Shown here piece after piece: positions 49,820 through 58,814 of a stretch of 64,000 nucleotides of DNA. A program made the position numbers and the translations under genes. Under the pieces are notes generated by a model. It saw only the letters and a program-made list of their open reading frames with translations. It ran no database searches and was not told the DNA's origin. The stretch spans positions 124,001 through 188,000 of the forward strand of contig CACOCY010000002.1 of NCBI GenBank assembly GCA_902625725.1, written 5' to 3'. The stretch's first letter is position 1. Each line of letters opens with the position of its first letter. This stretch comes from an uncultured SAR116 cluster alpha proteobacterium. GTDB taxonomy: Bacteria; Pseudomonadota; Alphaproteobacteria; Puniceispirillales; Puniceispirillaceae.

Positions 49820-50449
49820 TTATTTTGTTCTGCTAAACCAACTTTTTATAATTGCTAATAAAAGTGTAAATGCGTTTAATTCATTTTTTGAAGCTTTAGC
49901 GGTATTAGTTTTTTTTGGTTGTTCTGTAATTTTACCTGTAGTCAATTTTTCTGTGCCTGATTCAGTGCTTTGTACCTGCATGTTTACTTCTGTTTGCTTG
50001 TCTAATATGTCTGCTTTTAAGTTTTGAGAAAAATCAGACACTATTTGACCAGCAACAACATTTATAAGTCCGCTTGCTCTGCCATATTGGGCAATCGACC
50101 CAGATAGTGTAACGTCTGTCCGAACAATTACTTCTGTATGGTTATTTTCTGCCTCTTCAAGCACAAATGTCATTGTTGCCTCTGCCTGTCCACGACCTTT
50201 TTTGTCTGAACCTTGAGCTTTAACTTGAGCTGTATGAGTATCGTTATCAATTGACGTGATGGATGCTGACCCTGCAAAGCTTAAAGCAACTGGCCCTAGT
50301 CTTACGTTTGCTTGTCCACTAAACAGCCCGTTTTCTTCCCCAGTAAGACTTGCTCCTGGAATGCATGGTGCAATTCTTGGCACGTCTGTCAATACCTTCA
50401 TTGCATCTGTCCTTTCAAGAGGGACAATAAACCTATTTTCTAATTCCAA
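49820..50449 (-). CDS. CoxG-like SRPBCC domain protein
   Basis: A 209-residue protein whose first 150 residues match the CoxG/carbon monoxide dehydrogenase subunit G family of the SRPBCC fold: ENRFIVPLERTDAMKVLTDV, CIPGASL, VRLGPVALSFAGSASI and GSIAQYGRASGLINVVAGQI. A linker leads to a basic C-terminal end (FTLLLAIIKSWFSRTK) that may be a membrane anchor, as in CoxG. The start is TTG with AGGAGA upstream. No CO dehydrogenase genes are in the window, so its partner is unknown. Confidence 0.8.
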   Translation of the reverse strand: MELENRFIVPLERTDAMKVLTDVPRIAPCIPGASLTGEENGLFSGQANVRLGPVALSFAGSASITSIDNDTHTAQVKAQGSDKKGRGQAEATMTFVLEEAENNHTEVIVRTDVTLSGSIAQYGRASGLINVVAGQIVSDFSQNLKADILDKQTEVNMQVQSTESGTEKLTTGKITEQPKKTNTAKASKNELNAFTLLLAIIKSWFSRTK

Positions 50450-50491
50450 TTAAAATCTCCTAACTTCTGAATAAAACATTTTAACTTACCG

Positions 50492-51160
50492 TTATGCTGG
50501 TTTTACAAAACCAGGATGATATTTAGGATGTGCCTTCTCAACCTCTACATTGTCATATAACGCAGTTTCGACTGATATCAATCTTTCATATATAGACACA
50601 TCAACTCCAAAATTACGAGCCCCTTGTAGGTGTGGTATTAGACATAAATCTGCGATAGAAATGTTTCTTCCAAGGACATAAGGCCCCTCGTTTTGATGGG
50701 ATAAATATTCTTCGTGTGACAATAACTTTTCCATAGCTTCGCAGCCACGCTTCATAAAATATCCACAAAAATCGTTCACCTGTGCATCATCAAAGCCATA
50801 TTTAGTGGCGAGTAAACGACGTACTCTTGGCACAATCACAGGATGGGAATCAGCCGCACTTACCAAGCTAAATCTTCTGCATAAATATCTTTGCTTGATG
50901 TCAGCAGGAAGAAGTGGATTCTTGTGATATTTCTCATCCAGGTATTCTATAATAGCTAGTGATTGAGCAAAAACATCTTCCCCTAGCTGCATTACAGGCA
51001 CTGAATGTTCAGGATTATGACTAGTAAAGCTATCTTTAAACTGTTCTCCTTCAAGCAAATCTACAATGGATAAATCATAATCGATTTTTTTTAAATTGAG
51101 AGCAATACGGACCCGCCACGCCGCAAGGGATCTCCAAAAACTAAATAAAACTGGTTTCAA
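50492..51160 (-). CDS. Glutathione S-transferase, maleylacetoacetate isomerase-like
   Basis: A 222-residue glutathione S-transferase of the zeta type. The N-terminal thioredoxin fold has FSFWRSLAAWRVRIALNLKK (the zeta motif is SSxxxRVRIAL; here RSLAAWRVR), NPEHSVPVMQ and AQSLAIIEYLDEKY. The helical domain contains GRNISIADLCLIPHLQGARN. It may isomerise maleylacetoacetate or maleylpyruvate, but no catabolic partner genes are nearby. Start is TTG with GGAGGG upstream. Confidence 0.82.
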   Translation of the reverse strand: MKPVLFSFWRSLAAWRVRIALNLKKIDYDLSIVDLLEGEQFKDSFTSHNPEHSVPVMQLGEDVFAQSLAIIEYLDEKYHKNPLLPADIKQRYLCRRFSLVSAADSHPVIVPRVRRLLATKYGFDDAQVNDFCGYFMKRGCEAMEKLLSHEEYLSHQNEGPYVLGRNISIADLCLIPHLQGARNFGVDVSIYERLISVETALYDNVEVEKAHPKYHPGFVKPA

Positions 51161-51394
51161 AAGACCCTCCGTCGTTTTGCGAATTTGTCCAAATTAAGTA
51201 AGATGCTAACACTACTTCTATATAATCTTCTTTTGTCTAGTTTAGATAATTAGAAATGTTAAAGCAAGAATATCGATAATCTAAACTGGAACTATCTCCA
51301 ATCCACTGCTATCATTCAATAGGTTATAAATTAGATAAAAAAAGTATATATCAGGTGATTAACTCTTAAAGTACTAAAATAGGGAAATAAATAG

Positions 51395-52186
51395 ATGCAA
51401 CAAATAAATACAAAAGCAGGCACTGCCATTTATCAAACAAAAGGAAATAGTGAGAACCCCAATCTTGTACTTTTTCACACTTTACTTGCTGATTGCTCTG
51501 TATATGACGGCATAATCGACAAACTTGCTGAAAAATTTTATGTAACTAGATTTCATTTTCCTGGATATGGCGGTTCGACGGGAACGTGCAATAGTATTGA
51601 TGATTATGCAGATTGGACGGCTGAACTCTTTCATGCTCTAAATCTAAACAACAATAAAAGCAAAAAAATTTCCGTGTTTTCTAACGGATTTGGTGGTTTT
51701 GTATCCATTGGTTTATGTTTGAGGCATGCTGAACTAATGTCGCATCTTATTATTGCAAATAGTGGTGGTTCATTTCCAGAAGAAAGAAAAATACCTTTAC
51801 TCGGAATGGCACAAAAAGTCCGAAGTGAGGGTATTAGCGCTGTGTTAGATATTGCAATGAGTCGGATGTTTCCTGATGCTTTTAGGCAAGCAAATCCGAG
51901 CATTATATCAGAACGCAAGAGTAAGTTGCTAACAGCTGATCCAGAGCAATTTGCTACAGCTTGTCAAGCACTCTCCCAGTTAGATTATTTATCAAAGGCA
52001 AATCAGATAACCTGCGACGTAGACATAATCGCAGGTATGCAGGACGAAACAACACCTCCAAGTATGTCCATTGAGCTATATAAACAAATAACTCAAGCCA
52101 ATTACCATGAAATTGAAGATAGTGGGCATTGCCCTCAGATACAGCAACCTGAAAAATTGTTATCGCTCATCTCAAGGATTCTGTGA
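51395..52186 (+). CDS. Alpha/beta-hydrolase fold protein without nucleophile serine
   Basis: A 263-residue alpha/beta-hydrolase fold protein. Oxyanion/HG region LVLFHTLLADCSVYDGI, the strand and turn RFHFPGYGGSTGT, and the nucleophile elbow VFSNGFGGFVSIGL are present. In the elbow the residue that is Ser in GxSxGG is glycine (G98, codon GGA). The acid (D217 in GMQDETTPP) and His (H245 in EDSGHCPQI) are kept. It may be a non-hydrolytic or cofactor-free member, such as a lyase or decarboxylase. Its stop shares a base with the start of the following flavin enzyme, so the two are cotranslated. Confidence 0.82.
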   Translation: MQQINTKAGTAIYQTKGNSENPNLVLFHTLLADCSVYDGIIDKLAEKFYVTRFHFPGYGGSTGTCNSIDDYADWTAELFHALNLNNNKSKKISVFSNGFGGFVSIGLCLRHAELMSHLIIANSGGSFPEERKIPLLGMAQKVRSEGISAVLDIAMSRMFPDAFRQANPSIISERKSKLLTADPEQFATACQALSQLDYLSKANQITCDVDIIAGMQDETTPPSMSIELYKQITQANYHEIEDSGHCPQIQQPEKLLSLISRIL

Positions 52187-53262
52187 TGCTTTTTTCTCCC
52201 ATAAAGATTGGTTCAGTATCTCTAACTAATCGAATAGTGGTCTCTCCCATGTGCCAATATTCTGCAGATGACGGAAGTATGAATAATTGGCATCTGCAGC
52301 ATGCAATGCAGATGGCAATGAGCGGAGCAGGAATGTTTGTTTTTGAGGCGACCGCGGTGGAAAGACGTGGTCGAATTACACATCATTGTGCAGGTCTATA
52401 CTCAAACCAAAATGAAAATGCAATGAAACACGTATTAGATGCAGCTCGTTCAGTTGCGACTAATGATTTAAAATTTGCTATTCAGCTTAGCCATGCCGGC
52501 AGAAAAGGTTCTCATCATGTGCCTTGGCGAGGTGGGCAAGCTTTGTTAAATTCTGAAGATGCTTGGACTACAGTAGCTCCTTCGGCTCTACCATTTACAC
52601 AAGGCTCTCATCTACCTGAGGCATTAGATAAAGATGAGATGCAAAAAATTATTCAAAATTTTATTGACGCCACAAAGCGTGCTATCCGACTAGGTTTTTC
52701 TGCCATAGAGCTTCATGGCGCTCATGGTTATCTAATCCATGAATTTATTTCTCCAGTTTCAAATCAGAGAAAAGATGAATACGGTGGATCATTAACCAAC
52801 CGAATGAAATTTCCACTGGAGATATTTACCAACGTTCGGAAAATAATACCATCAGATGTTGCATTAGGCATACGGTTAACCGGAACGGATTGGCTTGAAA
52901 ATGGTCTTTCAATCGAGGATTCAAAAAAAGTAGCTCAGAGCTTTGAGAAACATGGGGCAGATTACCTATGCATTTCGAGTGGTGGAATTACAGCAGGACT
53001 CAACATACCAGTAGCACCAAATTATCAAGTGCACCTTGCTACAGCAATAAAAAGTGTTGTTTCTATTCCAATTCGCACTGTTGGTCTTATTACAACAGCT
53101 GAACAAGCAAATAACATCATAGTTGAAGAGAGAGCAGATATAGTTGCGCTAGCACGAGCTTTTTTGGCAAATCCAAGGTGGGGTTGGGATGCATCGAAAG
53201 CTTTGCAACATCCAATAAAGGTGCCTCAGCAATATGAGCGTGCTTATTCTTCACCAGTATAA
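52186..53262 (+). CDS. NADH:flavin oxidoreductase, old yellow enzyme family (YqjM-like)
   Basis: A 358-residue FMN-dependent TIM-barrel ene-reductase. IGSVSLTNRIVVSPMCQYSA (with the YqjM-type Cys), WHLQHAMQMAMSGAGMFVFE, IQLSHAGRKG, ELHGAHGYLIHEFISPVSNQ and GIRLTGTDWLENGLS are visible. It would reduce activated C=C bonds using NAD(P)H. ATG 52186 overlaps the TGA of the preceding alpha/beta-hydrolase fold gene by one base (TGATG). Confidence 0.92.
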   Translation: MLFSPIKIGSVSLTNRIVVSPMCQYSADDGSMNNWHLQHAMQMAMSGAGMFVFEATAVERRGRITHHCAGLYSNQNENAMKHVLDAARSVATNDLKFAIQLSHAGRKGSHHVPWRGGQALLNSEDAWTTVAPSALPFTQGSHLPEALDKDEMQKIIQNFIDATKRAIRLGFSAIELHGAHGYLIHEFISPVSNQRKDEYGGSLTNRMKFPLEIFTNVRKIIPSDVALGIRLTGTDWLENGLSIEDSKKVAQSFEKHGADYLCISSGGITAGLNIPVAPNYQVHLATAIKSVVSIPIRTVGLITTAEQANNIIVEERADIVALARAFLANPRWGWDASKALQHPIKVPQQYERAYSSPV

Positions 53263-53356
53263 TCTAGCTTTAAGCGAAAAATTTAAATCAAAAATATATA
53301 ACGGGCTACGATGTTTTCTGGTCCCACGAATTACAGTATATTCTGAAATAAGCTGT

Positions 53357-53866
53357 CTAACGCTTTGAAAATTGGAATGAACGACGTGCTTTTGCTTTGC
53401 CGTATTTTTTTCGCTCAACCACACGAGGATCACGTGTAAGAAATCCGCCTGCTTTTAAAGACGGTCTAAGATCTGGCTCAAAATTAACAAGGGCTCTACT
53501 TATGCCGTGACGGACAGCACCGGCTTGTCCAGAGAGACCACCTCCTTTAACAGTTGCAAAAACGTCGAATTCGCCTTCTCTACTTGCTGCCTGAAAGGGC
53601 TGAACCAATAACATTTGTAAAACCGGGCGTGCAAAGTATTGTGGCATTATCTTTCCGTTAATGACTATATTTCCAGATCCTCGCTTCACCCATACACGAG
53701 CAGAGGCATTTTTACGTCTCCCCGTAGCGTATGAACGGCCTTGCTCATCTATTTTAGGTTCCCTAATAGCTTCCTTCGTTTCTTCTTGCTTCTCAGAATC
53801 TTGCAAGGCTGCAAGGCTGGCTAATCCCTCTTTTTTATTCTCCTGTGCTGTAACTTCTTCAGACAT
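53357..53866 (-). CDS. rpsI: 30S ribosomal protein S9
   Basis: A 169-residue S9. The ribosomal core starts at about residue 44 ([19 protein letters not shown]) and ends with the invariant [17 protein letters not shown], the tail reaching the decoding site. The first 43 residues are an acidic, Glu/Lys/Ala-rich extension that many alphaproteobacterial S9 proteins also have. It follows rplM by two bases. Confidence 0.97.
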   Translation of the reverse strand: MSEEVTAQENKKEGLASLAALQDSEKQEETKEAIREPKIDEQGRSYATGRRKNASARVWVKRGSGNIVINGKIMPQYFARPVLQMLLVQPFQAASREGEFDVFATVKGGGLSGQAGAVRHGISRALVNFEPDLRPSLKAGGFLTRDPRVVERKKYGKAKARRSFQFSKR

Positions 53867-53868
53867 AC

Positions 53869-54336
53869 CTACCTCTTATTTTTAGAATTTAATTCAGCAA
53901 CATTCAAAAATTCTGGCTGTTGCGCTTCATGTGGATGTACCTTACCTGAATAGATGTGCAAATGCCTCAGTACCTTGCGACCAAGAGGCCCACGGGGTAC
54001 CATTCTTTCAACAGATTTAAAAAGTAATCGTTCTGGAAACCTGCCATCTAGAATCTTGTCAGCTGTAATAGATTTTATACCCCCTGGGTATCCAGTATGC
54101 CAATAAAACGTTTTTTGTGTACGCTTGTTTCCTGTAAGCTTTACTTTATCAGCATTAATCACGATTACATTATCCCCACAGTCCATATTTGGGGTAAAAT
54201 TTGCTTTATGTTTTCCACGAAGACGCATTGCTATTATCGAAGCAAGTCTCCCCAGAACAATTTCGTTTGCATCGATTAACACCCATTTTTTTTCAATATT
54301 CTTAGGTGTCGCCATGTAAGTTCTTGGCAATGTCAT
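53869..54336 (-). CDS. rplM: 50S ribosomal protein L13
   Basis: A 155-residue L13, an early assembly protein of the large subunit. [60 protein letters not shown] and [20 protein letters not shown] are typical. The ATG at 54336 is six bases after GGGAG. It heads the conserved rplM-rpsI pair. Confidence 0.97.
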   Translation of the reverse strand: MTLPRTYMATPKNIEKKWVLIDANEIVLGRLASIIAMRLRGKHKANFTPNMDCGDNVIVINADKVKLTGNKRTQKTFYWHTGYPGGIKSITADKILDGRFPERLLFKSVERMVPRGPLGRKVLRHLHIYSGKVHPHEAQQPEFLNVAELNSKNKR

Positions 54337-54570
54337 AAAAAACTCCCAATTTGGAAACTATAATTACATAATATAAAAAATTTTGTTGCAAATAGTCAAC
54401 GCTTTTTTTGATTTTAATCATATTTACATATAAAATTCAATAATTTAATATTAGGGTATTATAATACCATAATATGACACAAAAAAGGAAATTGACCGTA
54501 GTAATTCAAATTGCGTATAAAATGAAATGTTTTATATCCTGAGAGCGTGTTAACAAATCATATAAAGCCC

Positions 54571-55227
54571 ATGATTATATTAATTGACAATTATGATAGT
54601 TTTACATGGAACCTGTGGCATTTTTTGTCTGACCTTGGGGAAGAGGTTATTACAATTCGCAACAATACATTGACTGTAAAGGAGATTATAAAAATGGCGC
54701 CTGCAGGAATTGTAATTTCTCCAGGGCCAGGAAGACCGGAACAAGCAGGTGTCTGCGAAGAATTAATTACAGAGGCTGCTCCAAACATCCCTATATTGGG
54801 GGTTTGTCTTGGACATCAAAGTATTGCTACAGCATTTGGTGGCTCTTTGCGTTTAATCTCACCGCCGGTACATGGCAAATTGTCTCTCATCAAACATAAA
54901 AATAAGGGTATTTTTGAGGGATTGGAGCAATCCTTTTCAGTAACCAGATACCATTCACTCATAGTTGATAAACAAGATTTGCCAGATGAACTAGAGGTGA
55001 CCGCTCAGACCGCCGACGGCCTTATAATGGGATTACAACATAGAACTTATCATTGCATGGGAGTTCAATTTCATCCAGAATCAATTGCCTCGGTTGGAGG
55101 ATATAGAATATTAGCGAATTTTCTGTCAAAGGCAGGAAAAAAAATTATCGCAGAAACATTAATTAAAAAGCTTGAAAAACAAACATTGAGGCTGGATATT
55201 CGCTTTCCTGAACAAATTCATGTCTGA
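54571..55227 (+). CDS. trpG: Anthranilate synthase component II (glutamine amidotransferase)
   Basis: A 218-residue class I glutamine amidotransferase supplying ammonia for anthranilate (or aminodeoxychorismate) synthesis. It shows IDNYDSFTWNLWHFLSDLG, ISPGPGRPEQAGVC, the nucleophile C79 in ILGVCLGHQSIA and the His-Glu pair in MGVQFHPESIAS. ATG 54571 gives the family start MIILIDNYDSF; the GTG 24 bases earlier is not preferred. The stop overlaps the start of trpD. The partner trpE is not in the window. Confidence 0.95.
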   Translation: MIILIDNYDSFTWNLWHFLSDLGEEVITIRNNTLTVKEIIKMAPAGIVISPGPGRPEQAGVCEELITEAAPNIPILGVCLGHQSIATAFGGSLRLISPPVHGKLSLIKHKNKGIFEGLEQSFSVTRYHSLIVDKQDLPDELEVTAQTADGLIMGLQHRTYHCMGVQFHPESIASVGGYRILANFLSKAGKKIIAETLIKKLEKQTLRLDIRFPEQIHV

Positions 55228-56236
55228 TATTTTAAAACCACTTCTTTCAAGATTATGTGACGCCGAACAACTCTCTTTTGAAGAAATGCAAACTGCATTT
55301 TCAATTTTAATGAGCGGAGACGCTACTGTAGCGCAAATGACTAGCTTTATGATTTCATTAAAAATGCGGGGCGAAACCTCTGCTGATATTGCTGCAGGAG
55401 CTTCACAAATGAGAGCTAATGCGAAGTTAATAGAAGCGCCGCTGAATGCAATTGATATTGTTGGTACAGGGGGTGATGGGGCACAAAGCTTAAATATATC
55501 TACTGCAGCTGCAATAATTGTCGCAGGCTGCGGAGTGCCTGTCGCGAAGCATGGTAATAAAGCTGTGTCGTCCAAAAGTGGTGCTGCTGATATATTAAAT
55601 GAATTGGGGATCAACCTAGAATGTGATTTTGGCTTGATTGAAAAGGCAATCAAATCCGCAAAGATTGGTTTTTTAATGGCGCCGAAGCATCACCCTGCTC
55701 TTCGCCATGTTGGGCCAACCAGAGTTGAATTAGGAATTCGAACAATATTTAATCTTCTTGGTCCATTATCAAACCCTGCACTAGTGGATAAAGCACTAAT
55801 TGGGGTGTATGATGACAAATGGGGCCACCCTTTTGTAGAAGCACTTAAAGTACTTGGAACAAAGCATGCTTTTGTAGTTCACGGGGAAGGTGGAATTGAT
55901 GAGGTTTCTTTATCTGGCCCAACGAAAGTACATGCTCTTAATTCAGGTAAAATTTCAAGCTTTATTATTAACCCCTCTGATTTTGGTGTAAAAAACCAGC
56001 CACTTGAATCCATTAGAGGAGGCGATGCGAAGTATAATGCACGCAAACTACGCGAGTTATTAGATGGTGAAATTAGTGCCTACCGTGATATTGCCTGTAT
56101 TAATGCGGCAACAGCACTTGTTGCAACAAATCATGAGAAAAAACTAAATGATGCGTTTAAGCGAGCTGAGACTTCTATTGAAACAGGCGCAGCAAAGAAC
56201 GCTTTGAATCAACTTGTGCATATTACAAATTCCTAA
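55220..56236 (+). CDS. trpD: Anthranilate phosphoribosyltransferase
   Basis: A 338-residue enzyme adding phosphoribose to anthranilate. The PRPP-binding loop DIVGTGGDGAQSLNISTAAA (about 79-98), KHGNKAVSSKSGAADILNEL and GPTRVELGIRTIFNLLGPLS are present. Normal length. It overlaps trpG by eight bases and precedes trpC. Confidence 0.97.
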   Translation: MSDILKPLLSRLCDAEQLSFEEMQTAFSILMSGDATVAQMTSFMISLKMRGETSADIAAGASQMRANAKLIEAPLNAIDIVGTGGDGAQSLNISTAAAIIVAGCGVPVAKHGNKAVSSKSGAADILNELGINLECDFGLIEKAIKSAKIGFLMAPKHHPALRHVGPTRVELGIRTIFNLLGPLSNPALVDKALIGVYDDKWGHPFVEALKVLGTKHAFVVHGEGGIDEVSLSGPTKVHALNSGKISSFIINPSDFGVKNQPLESIRGGDAKYNARKLRELLDGEISAYRDIACINAATALVATNHEKKLNDAFKRAETSIETGAAKNALNQLVHITNS

Positions 56237-56253
56237 CCTATGATGATAAAAAA

Positions 56254-57060
56254 ATGACAAATGTCTTGGATGCCATAAACGCTCAAAAAAGAGAAGAGAT
56301 AAAAAAGCTTAAGCAAAAAATTTCATTAGAGCAACTTGAGTTAAATGCTGCAATAGCAGATGCTCCGCGTGGATTTAAAAAAGCTTTGGAAAGTGCTTCT
56401 AAAAACGGCTACGGCCTAATCGCAGAACTTAAAAAAGCCTCCCCCTCAAGAGGCCTTATCAGACCTGATTTTGATCCTGTTATCTTAGCAAGTCAATATG
56501 AGCAAGGCGGAGCAGCATGTTTATCCGTTTTAACAGACGAAACGTGGTTTAGAGGAAGCAATACAAATCTTCAACTTGCTAGAGCAGCAACCTCACTACC
56601 GGTGTTGCGAAAAGATTTTATGATTGACCCAACCCAAATTGTTGAATCACGTGCCTTAGGCGCTGATTGTGTCTTACTGATAATGGCATCATTAAGTGAT
56701 AAACAGGCAAAAGAGTTAGAAGCAGTTGCGATTTCGTATGGCATGGATATACTCGTTGAAATTCATAATGACTCAGAGCTTGAACGAGCAATGTTGTTAT
56801 CTTCTCCGCTAATAGGTATCAATAATCGTAATCTTAAGACAATGGATATTTCGCTTGAAGTCGGACTTTCTTTACTTCCAAAACTGCCGAAAAATAAAAT
56901 TGCTGTCGCTGAGTCAGGATTATTTACACCAGATGACTTAGAAAAAATGGCAAGAGCAGGCGCGCGGTGTTTTTTAATAGGTGAGTCTTTAATGCGTCAT
57001 GACGATGTAACTAAGGCTACTAAGTTATTACTCTCAGATCCACATAAAATAGCTGGCTAG
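56254..57060 (+). CDS. trpC: Indole-3-glycerol phosphate synthase
   Basis: A 268-residue TIM-barrel enzyme of tryptophan synthesis, without a fused TrpF. LIAELKKASPSRGLIRPDFD (catalytic Lys residues), GGAACLSVLTDETWFRGS, LPVLRKDFMIDPTQI, IGINNRNLKTMDIS and VAESGLFTPDDL match the family. It is followed one base later by moaC. Confidence 0.97.
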   Translation: MTNVLDAINAQKREEIKKLKQKISLEQLELNAAIADAPRGFKKALESASKNGYGLIAELKKASPSRGLIRPDFDPVILASQYEQGGAACLSVLTDETWFRGSNTNLQLARAATSLPVLRKDFMIDPTQIVESRALGADCVLLIMASLSDKQAKELEAVAISYGMDILVEIHNDSELERAMLLSSPLIGINNRNLKTMDISLEVGLSLLPKLPKNKIAVAESGLFTPDDLEKMARAGARCFLIGESLMRHDDVTKATKLLLSDPHKIAG

Positions 57061-57061
57061 A

Positions 57062-57541
57062 ATGAAGGATCAATTCACTCATTTCAATTCTGACGGTCAG
57101 GCTCATATAGTTGATATAGGCAATAAGACTAATACAAAAAGAGAGGCCATTGCCAAAGCCCGAATATTCATGGCCATGTCTACAATAGACAAAATTAAAC
57201 GGAATGCATTTTCCAAAGGCAACGTTTTAAATGTAGCACAAATCGCTGGCATCGTAGGAGCCAAACAGACCGCTAACCTTATCCCACTTTGTCATCCATT
57301 AGGGCTTGACCACGTTGACTTATCATTTAGCATTGATAATAAATCAAAAGCTATTGAAATTACAGCAAAATGCTCTGTTAATGGAAAAACTGGAGTAGAA
57401 ATGGAGGCCTTGACCGCTGTGAGTATAGCGGCTCTTACGATATATGACATGTGTAAATCTGTGGATAAGAAAATGCAAATTGGTGATATCCGTTTGACGC
57501 ACAAATCAGGTGGAAAATCTGGAATTTTTAATGCAGAATAA
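57062..57541 (+). CDS. moaC: Cyclic pyranopterin monophosphate synthase
   Basis: A 159-residue molybdenum-cofactor enzyme. MVDIGNKTNTKREA-like start (HIVDIGNKTNTKREAIAKA), IAGIVGAKQTANLIPLCHPL (with the conserved His), VNGKTGVEMEALTAVSIAAL and YDMCKSVDKKMQIGDIRLTH are typical. It follows trpC in the same unit, a common alphaproteobacterial order. Confidence 0.97.
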   Translation: MKDQFTHFNSDGQAHIVDIGNKTNTKREAIAKARIFMAMSTIDKIKRNAFSKGNVLNVAQIAGIVGAKQTANLIPLCHPLGLDHVDLSFSIDNKSKAIEITAKCSVNGKTGVEMEALTAVSIAALTIYDMCKSVDKKMQIGDIRLTHKSGGKSGIFNAE

Positions 57542-58751
57542 TAAGCTTTTATCTGTGTCAATTGCGCGAGAGAAGATGTTGCAAGCTATCTCGCCGTTAT
57601 CAAGTGAAAAATGTTCAATTTTTGCTGCACATAATCGCATCGTAGCCGAGGATTTATTTGCCTTGATATCTCATCCTGCTGAGGCGGTATCGTCAATGGA
57701 TGGATATGCAGCAAGGTTATCTGATATTGTAAATATACCAACATGTTTACCAGAGGTCGGCACATCGAGAGCAGGTTATGCATATAAAAAACCACTTTTA
57801 GCAGGACAGTTAGTTCGAATTTTTACTGGGGCAGTCATTCCTCAAGGCTGCGATACCGTGATATTACAAGAGGACACACAAAACGTTCTGGGCAAAATTC
57901 AAATAAATGAGCTTCCAAAATTAGGACAATTTATTCGTTACCCAGGCCTTGATTTTTCAGCAGGACAAAAAATTGTTTCAAAAAATAGTATACTTACCGC
58001 TAGATCTTGTGCCTTGATTGCACTTGCAGGATTGAGCGAACTTCCTGTGATCAGAAAACCTAAAATCGGCATATTAACGAGCGGTGACGAATTAGTCGCA
58101 CCTGGTCAAATTCCCAAATCTGGACAATTAATTAATTCCAATAACATTCTTCTGAGCTCATTAATCAAAGCCTCCGGCGGCGAGCCTATCGACCTTGGTA
58201 TATTGGCAGATAAATCAGGTGCATTGATAGAAACATTAAAAAACTCACCTAATCTTGATTTAGTTGTAACAACTGGGGGAGCATCAGTCGGCGACCATGA
58301 CTTTATTACTAATGATATCAAAAATAATCCCAATGCTGCTTTATCTTTCTGGAAGATAGCAATGCGGCCTGGCAAGCCACTTCTATTTGGAAAATACGAA
58401 AACACTCCCGTACTTGGATTACCTGGCAATCCAGTTTCTGCTGGTGTGTGTGCAGTTCTATTTCTAGCACCTGTTATTAAAAAATTTTTAAGACTAAATC
58501 CTAGTCTTTCCTACTCCAAAGCATTGATTACTGAAGATTTATCTAAAAATGACAGAAGAGAAGAATACTTGCGCGCAAAACTTGTGACAGATGATGAAGG
58601 TATTCGTCATGTCACTCCAGCAATTAGACAGGATTCGTCTATGCTCGCGACATTGAATGAAGCAGACTGTTTAATACTGCGCCCTGCCTTTGCTCCAAAA
58701 ATTAAAAAAAGCTCAACAGTATCAATACTAAATTTTCCAAATTTATTTTAA
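57531..58751 (+). CDS. moeA: Molybdopterin molybdenumtransferase
   Basis: A 406-residue MoeA that inserts molybdenum into adenylated molybdopterin. Visible: SSMDGYAARLSDIV, FTGAVIPQGCDTVILQEDT, GILTSGDELVAPGQIPKSGQ, VTTGGASVGDHDFITNDI, MRPGKPLLFGKYENTPVLGL and LPGNPVSAGVCAVLFL. ATG 57531 overlaps the moaC stop; the longer upstream frame is unlikely. Confidence 0.96.
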   Translation: MQNNKLLSVSIAREKMLQAISPLSSEKCSIFAAHNRIVAEDLFALISHPAEAVSSMDGYAARLSDIVNIPTCLPEVGTSRAGYAYKKPLLAGQLVRIFTGAVIPQGCDTVILQEDTQNVLGKIQINELPKLGQFIRYPGLDFSAGQKIVSKNSILTARSCALIALAGLSELPVIRKPKIGILTSGDELVAPGQIPKSGQLINSNNILLSSLIKASGGEPIDLGILADKSGALIETLKNSPNLDLVVTTGGASVGDHDFITNDIKNNPNAALSFWKIAMRPGKPLLFGKYENTPVLGLPGNPVSAGVCAVLFLAPVIKKFLRLNPSLSYSKALITEDLSKNDRREEYLRAKLVTDDEGIRHVTPAIRQDSSMLATLNEADCLILRPAFAPKIKKSSTVSILNFPNLF

Positions 58752-58781
58752 ATATTCTTGATTTGTTTTATTTTTGTGTTA

Positions 58782-58796
58782 GAACAAATAGAGAAC
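58782..58796 (+). promoter_or_regulatory. LexA operator (GAAC-N7-GAAC) upstream of lexA
   Basis: The sequence GAAC AAATAGA GAAC is an exact match to the alphaproteobacterial SOS box, the complement of GTTC-N7-GTTC. It ends 18 bases before the lexA ATG and would overlap the -10 region of a promoter with TTGATT (58758) as a possible -35. This indicates autoregulation of lexA. Confidence 0.9.
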
Positions 58797-58814
58797 AATT
58801 TGAAAAGGCGTGCT

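Noticed and set aside
53357-53500. Acidic N-terminal extension of S9 as a novelty
   Set aside because: Similar extensions are common in alphaproteobacterial S9 proteins.
55159-55653. Minus-strand frame opposite trpD
   Set aside because: It is a shadow of the clearly conserved trpD coding strand.
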